Shown here: positions 32,997 to 40,942 of the stretch, piece by piece
How the letters are laid out: each line of letters starts with the position of its first letter
Numbering within the stretch: the first letter of the stretch is position 1
Assembly (NCBI RefSeq): GCF_008630535.1
Contig: NZ_VWPH01000019.1
Span: forward strand, 62,001-126,000
DNA: 64,000 nucleotides
Origin: Saccharopolyspora hirsuta
GTDB lineage: Bacteria > Actinomycetota > Actinomycetes > Mycobacteriales > Pseudonocardiaceae
Direction of reading: 5' to 3'
The notes under the pieces: generated by a model
The model's database searches: none
Told to the model about the DNA's origin: nothing
The model's input: only the letters and a program-made list of their open reading frames with translations
Made by a program: the position numbers and the translations under genes

Positions 32997-33416
32997 TCAC
33001 AGGCGTCCGACGACCTTTCGCGGTGAGATCCGGACCGCGGTGATCGGTCGGCGGTCGGCCCCGGCCTCCGGGGTGTCGGCGATGTGCTGGGCCCAGCTCT
33101 TGCCGATGTACTTGCGCACCAGCTGTTCGCGCAGCTGCTCGGCGCGCTCCGGTTCGAAGGTCGCGGTGCCGTGGACGGCCGCGTAGGTGTGCGGTGCCTC
33201 GGCCGGGGTGACCAGCACGGTGACCCGGGGGTCGCGGCGCAGGTTGCGCTCCTTGCGGCTGCCGATCGCGCACATGAACAGGACGTCCTCGCCCTCGCGC
33301 GCCACCCAGACCACGGTCTGCTGCGGGCTGCCGTCCGGTTGGACCGTCGCGACGATCCCGAAGACCCGGGAGTCCAGCAGTTCCGCCAGCCTCGCCGGGG
33401 AAACCCCTGATGTCAT
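32997..33416 (-). CDS. PPOX-class split-barrel flavin/F420 protein
   Basis: A 139-aa pyridoxamine 5'-phosphate oxidase-like protein. RVFGIVATVQPDGSPQQTVVW is the typical first strand pair, and RKERNLRRDPRVTVLVT binds the phosphate of FMN or F420. Many actinobacterial members use F420. Its ATG overlaps the stop of the upstream SDR gene by 4 nt, so the two are made from one mRNA and may form a redox pair under the divergent TetR regulator. The substrate is unknown. Confidence 0.88.
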   Translation of the reverse strand: MTSGVSPARLAELLDSRVFGIVATVQPDGSPQQTVVWVAREGEDVLFMCAIGSRKERNLRRDPRVTVLVTPAEAPHTYAAVHGTATFEPERAEQLREQLVRKYIGKSWAQHIADTPEAGADRRPITAVRISPRKVVGRL

Positions 33417-34258
33417 GCCGTCCGCTCCTGCTCGTGCGTGGTGAGGTCGGCCAGCAGCGCCTGCGTCGTGCGGTGCAGGCGCTGTGCCGCATCGGGGTCG
33501 AAGCTCGGTCCGTCCAGGCTCAGCGGTCGTCCGAGCGAGTACGCGCTCAGCGGTGCTGCCGGTGGGTTGTCCAGGATCGCGAGCATCGGGGCGATGGCTT
33601 CGGCGACCGGTGTGGCTCGGGCGCGCATGGCCTCGATCTGCGCGGCGGTCGCCGCGTCGTACTGCCCGGCGAACGCGGTGTTGACCAGCCCGGGGCCGAA
33701 CAGGACGTAGCGCGTCCGGCGGGACGATTCGGCGTAGCCGACGCCGAGCAGGTCGTTGAGCGGCCCGCTCTGCGAGAGCGCGGTCTGGCCGTGGTAGTTG
33801 GCGGCCAACCCCAGGTCGTCCCAGTGGATCTCGCTGCCGGAGCCGGGCCCGCAGATGTTGAGGATCACCGGGGCGGTGGCGGTGTCGAGGAGGTCGGAGA
33901 GCTCGTAGCTCAGCACGAACCGGCTCAAGTAGGACAGCGCGAAGGTGCTCTCGAAGCCCTCCGCGGTGACCACCCGGTCGGACCGGTAGTACCGGGCGGC
34001 GAGCACCAGCCCGTCGAGCTCGCTGAACTCGTCGCGGATCGCGGCGATCGCCGCGCGGTTTCCGCTGATGAGGCTCAGGTCGGCGGGGATGAACCGGGCG
34101 CGGTTCCCGGCGCCCAGCTGCGCTGCCGCGTCGAGCAGCTCCGCGCCCTTCGCCGGGCTGCGCCCGAGGACCGCGACGTGGTGGCCCCGTTCGAGGAGGG
34201 CGAGCGCGAGCGCTCTGCCCATGCCGTCGGTGCCGCCGGTGATGGCGAACGTCCGCAA
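33413..34258 (-). CDS. SDR-family NAD(P)-binding oxidoreductase
   Basis: A 281-aa protein. The N-terminal cofactor motif ITGGTDGMGRALALALLERG is clear, and an arginine in VLGRSPAKG suggests NADP(H). The central part is LDGLVLAARYYRS, where the usual NNAG element is replaced. A canonical YxxxK is not evident in this frame, so it may be an atypical or non-catalytic member. The start is TTG 34258 with GGGAG about 5 nt upstream. It is divergent from a TetR gene, and two matching palindromes lie between. It overlaps the downstream PPOX gene. Confidence 0.84.
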   Translation of the reverse strand: MRTFAITGGTDGMGRALALALLERGHHVAVLGRSPAKGAELLDAAAQLGAGNRARFIPADLSLISGNRAAIAAIRDEFSELDGLVLAARYYRSDRVVTAEGFESTFALSYLSRFVLSYELSDLLDTATAPVILNICGPGSGSEIHWDDLGLAANYHGQTALSQSGPLNDLLGVGYAESSRRTRYVLFGPGLVNTAFAGQYDAATAAQIEAMRARATPVAEAIAPMLAILDNPPAAPLSAYSLGRPLSLDGPSFDPDAAQRLHRTTQALLADLTTHEQERTA

Positions 34259-34280
34259 TGCAACTCCCGTGGATCAAAGA

Positions 34281-34298
34281 TTGAACTAGTGAGTTCAA
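34281..34298. promoter_or_regulatory. TetR operator candidate 1
   Basis: TTGAACTAGTGAGTTCAA is an 18-bp palindrome (7-bp arms, 4-bp centre) located 22 bp upstream of the SDR start. It matches the consensus TTGAACY-N4-RGTTCAA shared with the second site at 34338. Confidence 0.72.
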
Positions 34299-34337
34299 AT
34301 TAGATGCCGATCGGGTAGCGGCGCAAGGTTCAGGGAA

Positions 34338-34355
34338 ATGAACCGGCTGGTTCAA
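34338..34355. promoter_or_regulatory. TetR operator candidate 2
   Basis: ATGAACCGGCTGGTTCAA has 6-bp perfect arms in the same 18-bp frame as the first site and ends 11 bp before the tetR start. The site centres are 57 bp apart, so one repressor could control both divergent promoters. Confidence 0.72.
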
Positions 34356-34366
34356 GTGCGGGTAGG

Positions 34367-35005
34367 ATGCGCGTCGTGGACACATCGAGCAGGAGCACCG
34401 CGCGCGGCCGGATCGACAAGCGGCAGGCGATCCTGGGCGCGGCGATGCAGGTGTTCGCCCGCGAGGGCTACGCCCAGGCCGGGGTGGAGGTGATCGCCGC
34501 CGAGGCGGGCGTGGCCAAACCCACCGTGTACAACCACTTCGGTGACAAGCAGACCCTCTTCCGGGAGGCCGTCGCGGCCGACGCGGACCGGGCGCTCGAG
34601 CGCAACCTGGCCGTCGTCGAGCAGCTGCGCGCCGACGGGGACCTGCGCCCGGTGCTGGAGGAGGTCGGTTTCCGGCTGCTGGAGTGCTACTGCGACGAAC
34701 GCTCTTGGGTGCTGCGCCGACTGCTCCACGCCGAGCTCGGCCGGTTTCCGGACCTGATCGACATCGTCCGGGGCCGGGCCGCCGACCGCGTCACCGAAGC
34801 GCTCGCCGATCGGCTGGCGCGGCTCGTGCTGGCCGGTCGCCTGCGCAGCTGCGATCCGGGGGAGGCCGCCGAGCAGTTCACCGCGCTGCTCACCGGCCCG
34901 ATGGAGGCGCGGGCTCGCTTCGGCACGCGGGAGGTCCCGGACGCCGAGCTGCGCGAGGTCGCCGCGTCGGCCGTCGACACATTCCTGCGCGCGTTCGCGC
35001 CGTGA
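34367..35005 (+). CDS. TetR/AcrR-family repressor
   Basis: A 212-aa regulator. The HTH spans about residues 18-62 (KRQAILGAAMQVFAREGYAQ, then AEAGVAKPTVYNHFGDKQTL). The C-terminal TetR_C domain contains CDERSWVLRRLLHAELGRFP, common in the AefR-like group. ATG 34367 gives the full N-terminus; GTG 34376 is an alternative. Two 18-bp palindromes upstream indicate autoregulation plus control of the divergent SDR-PPOX operon. The inducer is unknown. Confidence 0.9.
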   Translation: MRVVDTSSRSTARGRIDKRQAILGAAMQVFAREGYAQAGVEVIAAEAGVAKPTVYNHFGDKQTLFREAVAADADRALERNLAVVEQLRADGDLRPVLEEVGFRLLECYCDERSWVLRRLLHAELGRFPDLIDIVRGRAADRVTEALADRLARLVLAGRLRSCDPGEAAEQFTALLTGPMEARARFGTREVPDAELREVAASAVDTFLRAFAP

Positions 35006-35036
35006 GCCGCCGTCAGGCCACAGTGGACGGATCGGG

Positions 35037-35618
35037 TCAGGCGGTGGCCTTGTGGCGCTTGTAGTAGCGGGCGACGCGCACCCGGTTGCCGCAGATCGCC
35101 GCTGAGCACCAGCGCCGCCGCGGGTTCGTCGCGACGAAGAGCATCACGCAGTTCTGCTCCTCGCACTCGCGCAGCGCCTCGACGAGCGGGTCGGTGAGCA
35201 GGTCGGCGGCGGCCTCGGCCAGGCTGGCGGCCACCCGCAGGCCCAGCTTCCCGGGCCGGTCGACGGTGCCGACCAGCGCGCCGCCGCGCCAGCTGAGCTT
35301 GCGGATGCCCGGAGCGGCGCGCTGCGCCTCGTTGAGGCCGCGCAGCGCGTCGGCCGGTGGGCGCTTCCCGCGCCGGATGGCGGACAGCGTTCGCGCGGTG
35401 TGCTCGCGGACCTCGTGCACGGCCGCCAGGTCGGCCTCGTCGAGCGAGGTCCGCTCCGCGCGGGTGGGCATCGTCATCCGGTCGGCCTGGCGCGTCAGCC
35501 ACTCCCACAGCTCCGCGGGGGTGGCCATCATGTCGACCGGACCGCTCGGGACGACCGCCCTGGTGTTGACCAGGTCGACGGCCAGCGGCTCACCGATCAG
35601 CGGCAGGCGCGGTTTCAT
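35037..35618 (-). CDS. CGNR zinc-finger (ABATE-domain) regulator
   Basis: A 193-aa protein. The N-terminal ABATE domain covers about residues 1-130, and the C-terminal CGNR zinc finger reads CVMLFVATNPRRRWCSAAIC, then GNRVRVARYYKRHK. The C-x-C-x-C pattern with the final CGNR is diagnostic. The family is thought to bind DNA and act as stress-related regulators in actinomycetes, but mechanisms are poorly known. It converges with the TetR gene over a 31-bp gap containing a CCACAGTGGA palindrome. ATG 35618 is the only suitable start. Confidence 0.88.
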   Translation of the reverse strand: MKPRLPLIGEPLAVDLVNTRAVVPSGPVDMMATPAELWEWLTRQADRMTMPTRAERTSLDEADLAAVHEVREHTARTLSAIRRGKRPPADALRGLNEAQRAAPGIRKLSWRGGALVGTVDRPGKLGLRVAASLAEAAADLLTDPLVEALRECEEQNCVMLFVATNPRRRWCSAAICGNRVRVARYYKRHKATA

Positions 35619-35725
35619 GCTGCCGATGGTAGTGGAGTCCTTGACCTGGGCGAAGGCAGCTGGTCTAATCCATATCGGGCGTTCTACGCATTAGAAGTGC
35701 CCCTGGGGGACAAGGGGGGATCGGG

Positions 35726-35750
35726 CCGCGGTCGCAGCTGGCGATCGCGG
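35726..35750. terminator. Hairpin in the gap after the YbdK-like gene
   Basis: CCGCGGTCGC (35726-35735) pairs with GCGATCGCGG (35741-35750) at 9 of 10 positions around AGCTG. It lies about 120 bp beyond the stop of the minus-strand ligase gene, so it may be a late terminator or merely a GC-rich hairpin. The rest of 35619-35870 shows no gene. Confidence 0.4.
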
Positions 35751-35870
35751 TCCTCCCGTGTCCTGGGATGCTGAAAACCCGGTGCGGCTCGCGGATTCCC
35801 CCTGAGCTCATCGGCGTGGGGAACTCGATCCGGTCCGGCGCTGGGACCTGTGCGCGTCGAACGGTGGAAC

Positions 35871-36980
35871 CTAGTCCGGCAGCGCGGTCCGGGTCTGCTC
35901 GGCGAGCAGGGCGAGGACTTCGGCCATGTCGTGGCGGCGGTCGTGCGCCCGTCGTTGGCGGTGCGCGCCGCTGCCGTGCCGGAGCACGCGGCCGAGGATG
36001 TCGTCGACGAGCTCGGCGTCGCCGCTGGCCTCCAGCGCCGGTCGGGCCGCAGCCAGCAGCTTCTCCAGCAACGTCCGGGCCGGGACCAGATCCCCGTCGG
36101 CGTCCAGTCCGCTGCCCTCCAGGCCGTCGTGCGCCGCTCGCCAGAGCGCGAGCCGCAGCCGCTGGTCGGGGAGCTCGGGCGCCGGGCGGCCGTCGGCGAC
36201 GTCCTGCAGCGCGGTCGACGCCAGCGCGCGGATCAGCAGTGCCAGCAGCAAGGACTCCTCGGCGGTGCCCGCCGCGTCGGAGATCCGGAACTCCAGTGTG
36301 GACAGATGTACCGCCGGTCGGACCAGCCAGTAGACCATCGCGCGGTCCAGCGCCGCTCCGCTGTTCAGCAGCAGTTGCACGGATCGCTGGTAGGAATCGG
36401 GGTTGCGGTGCAGCGGCGGCGGTCCGGCCGACGGCAGCCGCGACCACACCACGCTCCGCCAGCTCGCGTGACCGGTGTCGCGACCGCCGCAGAACGGCGA
36501 GTTCGCGGTCAGCGCCAGCAGCGCGGGCAGGTGCGGGCGCAGGTGGTCGGACACCGCCAGGCCGGTGGCCAGGTCGGGCATCCCGACGTGCACGTGGCAC
36601 CCGGCGGCGGTGTGCGAGTCGAGCAGCTGGCCGAACCGGTCCCGGATGCGGTGGTACCGCGGTTTGTCGGTCAGCGGCAGCGAATCGGGCAGCGCCAGCG
36701 GGGAGAACCCGGTGGCCACCAGCAGCGAGTCGTGCCGGTCCGCGGCAGCGGCGAGCTCGTGCCGCGCCGCGACCAGCGCGCGCTGCGCCTCGTCGGCGGT
36801 CCGGCAGACCGGCGTGTTGGACTCCAGCTGGAACGCGGTCAGCTCGGCGGTGAAGCGGCGGCCGTTCGCGGCGACCTCGCCCAGGACTTCCGGGGCGCGC
36901 GGCACCGGACGGCCCGTCCCCGGGTGCAGCAGCAGGAACTCCTCCTCGACGCCGAACGTCGGCGGTCGACCGCGGCGCAT
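35871..36980 (-). CDS. Carboxylate-amine ligase, GCS2/YbdK family
   Basis: A 369-aa ATP-dependent ligase of the glutamate-cysteine ligase type 2 fold. The N-terminal TFGVEEEFLLLHPGTG supplies the metal-binding glutamates, followed by FTAELTAFQLESNTPVCRTA and AAGCHVHVGMPD. YWLVRPAVHLSTLEFRISDA is also diagnostic. YbdK makes gamma-glutamylcysteine weakly in E. coli; in mycothiol-using actinobacteria the paralogues include EgtA of ergothioneine synthesis, but no egtBCDE genes are nearby. ATG 36980 follows GAGGGAGGTCCG and is clearly preferred over the longer open frame. The amine substrate is unknown. Confidence 0.89.
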   Translation of the reverse strand: MRRGRPPTFGVEEEFLLLHPGTGRPVPRAPEVLGEVAANGRRFTAELTAFQLESNTPVCRTADEAQRALVAARHELAAAADRHDSLLVATGFSPLALPDSLPLTDKPRYHRIRDRFGQLLDSHTAAGCHVHVGMPDLATGLAVSDHLRPHLPALLALTANSPFCGGRDTGHASWRSVVWSRLPSAGPPPLHRNPDSYQRSVQLLLNSGAALDRAMVYWLVRPAVHLSTLEFRISDAAGTAEESLLLALLIRALASTALQDVADGRPAPELPDQRLRLALWRAAHDGLEGSGLDADGDLVPARTLLEKLLAAARPALEASGDAELVDDILGRVLRHGSGAHRQRRAHDRRHDMAEVLALLAEQTRTALPD

Positions 36981-37160
36981 CGGACCTCCCTCTGGCGGGG
37001 CTGGCCGAAACGCGCCAGCTCCAGCCAGTTTCCGGTTCTCGCGCGGGTTTGTCACTCGCCCGGAAGCGCCACGCCCCCGCTGCTGTCCACTGTGGAGGGA
37101 AATGGGTCCGGCCCGGTGCGAGTCGGGGTTCAGCACCGGGCCGGAGGTTCGTGGTCCGCG

Positions 37161-37394
37161 TCAGGGCGCGGTCCGCCGGTTCTTCAGGAACTCGTTGCAC
37201 CGCATGCAGGTCGGCGCGGTGCGCCAGTCCATCTCGCTGGGCACGGCCATCGCCACCTCGGTGCCGCACGCGGCGACGTCGGACGGCTGGCCCTCCCAGC
37301 GGCGGCCGTGGAAGGCGTGCCGCTCGAAGACGCCCGTTTCCGGGTGCGGGGCGGGCAACCAGTAGTGCCGCTCGGTCTGCTGCAGCCCGATCAC
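37161..37394 (-). CDS. Small Cys/His-rich protein beside the XRE/DUF6879 cassette
   Basis: A 77-aa protein. It begins GVIGLQQTERHYWLPAPHPE in the open frame (start at the V, GTG 37394) and ends with PTCMRCNEFLKNRRTAP; an upstream cysteine lies in DVAACGTEV. Together with H residues these could form one zinc finger. GTG 37394 follows GAGGAGCGGC and overlaps the stop of a tiny upstream ORF (GTGA). Similar zinc-finger miniproteins occur next to XRE/DUF397-type regulator cassettes in actinomycetes, and here the cassette starts 322 bp away on the opposite strand. Function unknown. Confidence 0.7.
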   Translation of the reverse strand: MIGLQQTERHYWLPAPHPETGVFERHAFHGRRWEGQPSDVAACGTEVAMAVPSEMDWRTAPTCMRCNEFLKNRRTAP

Positions 37395-37477
37395 GCCGCC
37401 GCTCCTCGGGAAGCCGGGGCCGGGCGAGAGGCGGGCGGGAGGGGGATCGTGCCCATCGGGAACCGGCTGATGTTCAC
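37391..37477 (-). CDS. Possible 28-aa peptide ORF upstream of the Cys-rich gene
   Basis: From GTG 37477 the frame reads NISRFPMGTIPLPP after the start residue and ends RGAAA, with a stop that overlaps the next gene's GTG by 4 nt. A GAGAGGCGGG element sits upstream. The coupling suggests translation, but the peptide is proline-rich and too short to judge from composition. It could simply be leader sequence. Confidence 0.35.
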   Translation of the reverse strand: MNISRFPMGTIPLPPASRPAPASRGAAA

Positions 37478-37715
37478 GTGCTCGCCCGCCTCTCGGTCTC
37501 CTGTCGCCCCCGGTTGCCATCGAGTATGGGAAGCTGCGCGGGCGCATTTCAAGCAATTCGCGCAATCATTCCGGAATTCCCACCGAACGGCCGAGTGGAT
37601 CACGGCGAACGCGCGTCACCCGGATCGGCTGTCCGAGTTGCGGTGCGCTCCGACCCTTGACCGAATGCACGTATTGCACGGACGATGCAGGAATCTTCCG
37701 AAAGAGGAGGACCAG

Positions 37716-37928
37716 GTGAAGTTGACCTTCCGGGGAACGACGTCCCACGCCGGTACCTGCCCCACGCTCTACAGCACCGACCAGGGCACTTACGTCGTTC
37801 AGGGCTACAAGGTCACCGATCCGGAGGCGCTGGCCGCGTTGCGAGAGCGGGGCCTGCCCGACCACGAGACGGCGGTGGAGGTACCGGCCGCCTTGCTCGA
37901 CGTCTTCGTGCCGAAGGCGGCACCGTGA
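37716..37928 (+). CDS. 70-aa protein, first gene of the DUF6879/XRE operon
   Basis: A 70-residue protein: KLTFRGTTSHAGTCPTLYST near the start, then GTYVVQGYKVTDPEALAALR and VEVPAALLDVFVPKA. This composition (a beta-strand-rich first half around a single Cys, then a DPEAL...VEVP segment) recurs in small proteins next to XRE/DUF5753 regulators in actinomycetes, comparable in position to DUF397 proteins but not obviously that family. GTG 37716 has GGAGGACCA. Its stop overlaps the next GTG (GTGA). It may be the antitoxin-like or signalling partner, which is inference. Confidence 0.72.
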   Translation: MKLTFRGTTSHAGTCPTLYSTDQGTYVVQGYKVTDPEALAALRERGLPDHETAVEVPAALLDVFVPKAAP

Positions 37929-38464
37929 GTTCCTGGGTGTTACCGGGCGCGGAGTTCGAGGAGCTCCTGCGCTCGTTCCGGCACCGGGCGTGGCGGTGGG
38001 AGTGCCAGGGCACCTACCGCCAACCGGCCGAGGCCGAACCCTGGCGGCGCTGGCGGGCCGGTGAACCGGACGACCTGACCTGGCTGCGGCCCTGGCTGGA
38101 CCAGGTGGCCGCGGCGACCCGGGCGGGGCGGTTGGTCGCCCGGGTCCGCGTCTTCCAGGAGCCGCCGACCGAGTACCAGCTGTGGCAGCTCGACGTCGGC
38201 CGGGCCAACGTCGCGGCGGGCGAGGACGTGCGGGTGCTCACCGAGTCGCGGGCGCGGGCGCTGGGCCTGCCCGCGCACGACTTCTGGCTCTTCGACGAGG
38301 CGCGGGTGGCGCTGATGCACTTCGAGGACCAGCAGTTCGCTGGCACCGAGATCATCGCCAGCCCGGGGGAGGTGACCAGGTACCGGAACTGGTGGGGCAC
38401 CGCGTGCGAGCACGCGGTGCCGTTGCTCGCCTACCGGCACGATCTGATCGGGAGGCGCCGGTGA
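37925..38464 (+). CDS. DUF6879-family protein
   Basis: A 179-aa protein that begins SSWVLPGAEFEELLRSFRHR and contains WLRPWLDQVAAATRAGRLVA, then RVRVFQEPPTEYQLWQL and HDFWLFDEARVALMHFEDQQ. This is the pattern of DUF6879, a family found almost only beside HTH/DUF5753 regulators. The fold and activity are unknown to me. Its position between the 70-aa protein and the XRE gene, with 4-nt overlaps on both sides, argues that all three act as one unit. GTG 37925 is fixed by the overlap. Confidence 0.82.
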   Translation: MSSWVLPGAEFEELLRSFRHRAWRWECQGTYRQPAEAEPWRRWRAGEPDDLTWLRPWLDQVAAATRAGRLVARVRVFQEPPTEYQLWQLDVGRANVAAGEDVRVLTESRARALGLPAHDFWLFDEARVALMHFEDQQFAGTEIIASPGEVTRYRNWWGTACEHAVPLLAYRHDLIGRRR

Positions 38465-39306
38465 GTGACTTCGACACCCGCCGCCTGGCGTTCGGCGACG
38501 CGCTGCGGCGGTTGCGCGTGGAAGCGGGGTTGTCCGGCAAGCAGTTCGCGCAGCGGGCCGGGTGGACCCCGTCGAAGGTCTCGCGGATGGAGACCGCGAA
38601 CCAGTCGGTCGCCGATTCCGACGTGGTGGTCTACTGCCGGTTGACCGGGGCCGGCGACGAGGTCGAGGCCGAGCTGCGGCAGGAGCTGCGCGAGATCCGG
38701 CTGGAGGCGGCGAGCTGGAAGCGCCAGCTGCGCACCGGCAACAGCGCCCGGCAGGAGTACGGCAAGCAGCTCGAGCAGGACGCGGAGCGGATCCGGCTGT
38801 TCGAGATCGCGATGGTGCCCGGCCTGGTGCAGACCGCCGAGTACGCCCGGCACATGTTCGAAGCCGTCGCGGTGCTGCACCAGAACCGGCTGGACGTCGC
38901 AGAGTCGGTCGAGCGGCGGATGGCCCGGCAGGAGGTCCTCTACCGGCCGCGCACCGAGGTGCAGATCGTGTGCTCGGAAGCTGGTTTGCGGCACCCGATC
39001 GCCCCTCCGCAGGTCATGGTGGGGCAGCTCGACCGGCTGCTGGCGCTGGCGGGAATGTCGACGCTGCGCCTGGCGGTGCTGCCGATGGACGTGCGGCTGA
39101 GCGCGGTGCCGCAGCACGGTTTCGTCATCATCGACGACATGGCCCTGGTGGAAACGGTCAACACGGAGATGACCGTCACCGACGCCGACGACCTGGACCG
39201 CTTCCACCGGCTCTTCGACGTGCTGCTGGAGGCCTCGCTCGAAGGTCCCGACGCCCGCGCAGTGCTGCAACGGCTGATCGAGCGGTACAGCGCGCTCGAG
39301 GACTGA
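38461..39306 (+). CDS. XRE-family HTH regulator with DUF5753 domain
   Basis: A 281-aa protein. The helix-turn-helix at about residues 8-65 reads FGDALRRLRVEAGLSGKQFA and GWTPSKVSRMETANQSV. The DUF5753 domain (about 100-275) contains IRLFEIAMVPGLVQTAEYAR and PRTEVQIVCSEAGLRHPIAP, then HGFVIIDDMALVETVNTEM. This is the Scr1/WhiJ/AbaA-type architecture, and some relatives influence antibiotic production and sporulation in Streptomyces. GTG 38461 overlaps the DUF6879 stop. It likely represses the operon when bound to its partner, as proposed for whiJ. Here that is inference. Confidence 0.9.
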   Translation: MSDFDTRRLAFGDALRRLRVEAGLSGKQFAQRAGWTPSKVSRMETANQSVADSDVVVYCRLTGAGDEVEAELRQELREIRLEAASWKRQLRTGNSARQEYGKQLEQDAERIRLFEIAMVPGLVQTAEYARHMFEAVAVLHQNRLDVAESVERRMARQEVLYRPRTEVQIVCSEAGLRHPIAPPQVMVGQLDRLLALAGMSTLRLAVLPMDVRLSAVPQHGFVIIDDMALVETVNTEMTVTDADDLDRFHRLFDVLLEASLEGPDARAVLQRLIERYSALED

Positions 39307-39311
39307 AGGCA

Positions 39312-40478
39312 TCAGAACGCGCTCCGCCGAGCGGTCATCCCGAACGCCGCGGCGGCGAGGGCCGCTGCGAGCCAGGGGAGCGGTGCCGCGTCCCCGGCGA
39401 GGTCGAGGGCCGCGCCGCCGAGGTACGCGCCCGCCGCGATGGCCACGTTCCAGACGGTGATCGTCAGCGACTGCGCCAGGTCGGCATCGCGCCCCGCGAC
39501 CCGCGCCGCTGCGGCGGGGAACATCGTTGGGGCACCGCCGAAAGCCACGCCCCACACGGCCACCGCGAGCAGCAGCGCCACCGGCCACGCCGCGGCACCG
39601 CCGATCACCGCGGCCGCGACGGCGACCAGCGACGTCGAGCAGCGGACCAGCAGCCGCAACCGGCGGTCGACGAACGAGCCGACGATCCACAGCCCCAGCA
39701 CGGAGGCGATCCCGAAGACCAGCAGCGCGGTGCTGAGCAGCTCGACCCGCCCGGCGGCGGCGAGCACCGGACCGATGTAGGTGTAGAGCACGTTGTGCCC
39801 CAGAGCCAGCGCGAACGTGGTGATCAGCACGATGCGGAACCCCGGTGTGGCCAGGACTTCCCCGGCGCCGGTGCGCTGTTGCGCCGACTGGCCGCGCAGC
39901 GGCGGGACCTGCCAGAGCACCCAGCCGACCAGGGCGACGGCGATCAGCGCCATCGCGCCGAAGGCGTAGCGCCAGCCGAGCAGCTCGCCCAGCAGCGTCC
40001 CGGCCGGAACTCCGACGGCGAAGCCGATCGGGGTGCCCGCCATCGCGATCGCCAGCGCCCGCCCGGCCCGCTCGGCGGGCACGATCCGCATGGCGTACCC
40101 GGCGATCATCGCCCACATCACGCCGGACACCGCCCCGGCCAGCACGCGGGCCAGCAGCGTCAGCGGGTACCACGGCGAGACCGCGGTGACGGCGTTGACC
40201 ACCGCGAACCCGGCGATCAGCCCGAGCAGCAGGGCGCGGCGCGGCAGCCGCCGGGTCAGCGCGGTCAGCGGGACCGAGGTCGCGGCGGTGCTGATCGCGT
40301 AGACCGCGACCAGCTGACCGGCCTGCGACTCCGACACCCGCAGGTCGGTGCTCATCGGCAGCAGCACCCCGGCGGGCAGGGTTTCGGTGAGGCAGCCGAG
40401 CAGCACCACCGTGGCGAAGGCCAGCAGCGCACCTAGCGGCAGCCGCGCGGTGCGCTGCGATCCGAGATCCGTTGTCAT
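39312..40478 (-). CDS. MFS exporter (arabinose/chloramphenicol efflux type)
   Basis: A 388-aa 12-TM drug:proton antiporter of the DHA1 group. Its start resembles AraJ/YdhP-like and Cml-type exporters: LGCLTETLPAGVLLPMSTDL, then VAVYAISTAATSVPL, the LTRRLPRR loop and VLAGAVSGVMWAMIAGYAMR. Motif C-like glycines appear in GTPIGFAVGVPAGTLLGELL. ATG 40478 is chosen; the frame is open to 40517 but without a site. It is divergent from a MerR regulator whose 18-bp operator lies in the shared promoter, so export is probably induced by a compound sensed by MerR. It converges with the XRE gene after 5 bp. Confidence 0.89.
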   Translation of the reverse strand: MTTDLGSQRTARLPLGALLAFATVVLLGCLTETLPAGVLLPMSTDLRVSESQAGQLVAVYAISTAATSVPLTALTRRLPRRALLLGLIAGFAVVNAVTAVSPWYPLTLLARVLAGAVSGVMWAMIAGYAMRIVPAERAGRALAIAMAGTPIGFAVGVPAGTLLGELLGWRYAFGAMALIAVALVGWVLWQVPPLRGQSAQQRTGAGEVLATPGFRIVLITTFALALGHNVLYTYIGPVLAAAGRVELLSTALLVFGIASVLGLWIVGSFVDRRLRLLVRCSTSLVAVAAAVIGGAAAWPVALLLAVAVWGVAFGGAPTMFPAAAARVAGRDADLAQSLTITVWNVAIAAGAYLGGAALDLAGDAAPLPWLAAALAAAAFGMTARRSAF

Positions 40479-40495
40479 GCGCCCAACCCTGCGGA

Positions 40496-40513
40496 CCTCA
40501 CACCGGTGTGAGG
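40496..40513. promoter_or_regulatory. MerR operator, perfect 18-bp palindrome
   Basis: CCTCACACCGGTGTGAGG lies between the divergent MFS and merR genes. On the minus strand TTGCCC (40519-40514) abuts it, so the palindrome would fill the spacer between -35 and -10, the usual place for MerR-family activators. Confidence 0.72.
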
Positions 40514-40567
40514 GCAAGCGCGGGCCGCGTGATCTGGCGCACGCGGACCGGTCGGGATAATGGCGGC

Positions 40568-40939
40568 ATGCGGATCGGTGAACTCGCCGAGCGGACCGGG
40601 GTGTCCGTCCGGCTGCTGCGCTACTACGAGGAGCAGGACCTGATCCGGCCGGCGCGGGACGAGCTCGGGCACCGCAGCTACGGGGACGGGTCGGTGGACC
40701 GGGTGCACAAGATCCGCGGCCTGCTGGACTCCGGGATCCCCACCCGGATCATCCGCGACATCCTGCCCTGCCTGGACCAGCCCGGCGCCATCCACATGCG
40801 CGTGGTGGCCCCGGAGATGCTGGCCAACCTGGAGCGGGAGCGGGCGAAGATCCAGCAGCGGATCGAGTCGCTGACCGCCCACCTCTCGGCCATCGACGAC
40901 TACCTGACCAAGGCCCGGCCCAACCTCCGCCGGTCGTGA
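40568..40939 (+). CDS. MerR-family transcriptional regulator
   Basis: A 123-aa regulator. The N-terminal MerR HTH reads MRIGELAERTGVSVRLLRYY, then EEQDLIRPARDELGHRSYG. A dimerisation coiled coil follows in EMLANLERERAKIQQRIESL. No metal-binding cysteine cluster is present at the C-terminus, so an organic ligand or oxidative signal is more likely than metal. ATG 40568 fits the family start. The divergent MFS gene and the 18-bp palindrome indicate its target. It converges with a methyltransferase gene after 3 bp. Confidence 0.9.
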   Translation: MRIGELAERTGVSVRLLRYYEEQDLIRPARDELGHRSYGDGSVDRVHKIRGLLDSGIPTRIIRDILPCLDQPGAIHMRVVAPEMLANLERERAKIQQRIESLTAHLSAIDDYLTKARPNLRRS

Positions 40940-40942
40940 CGG

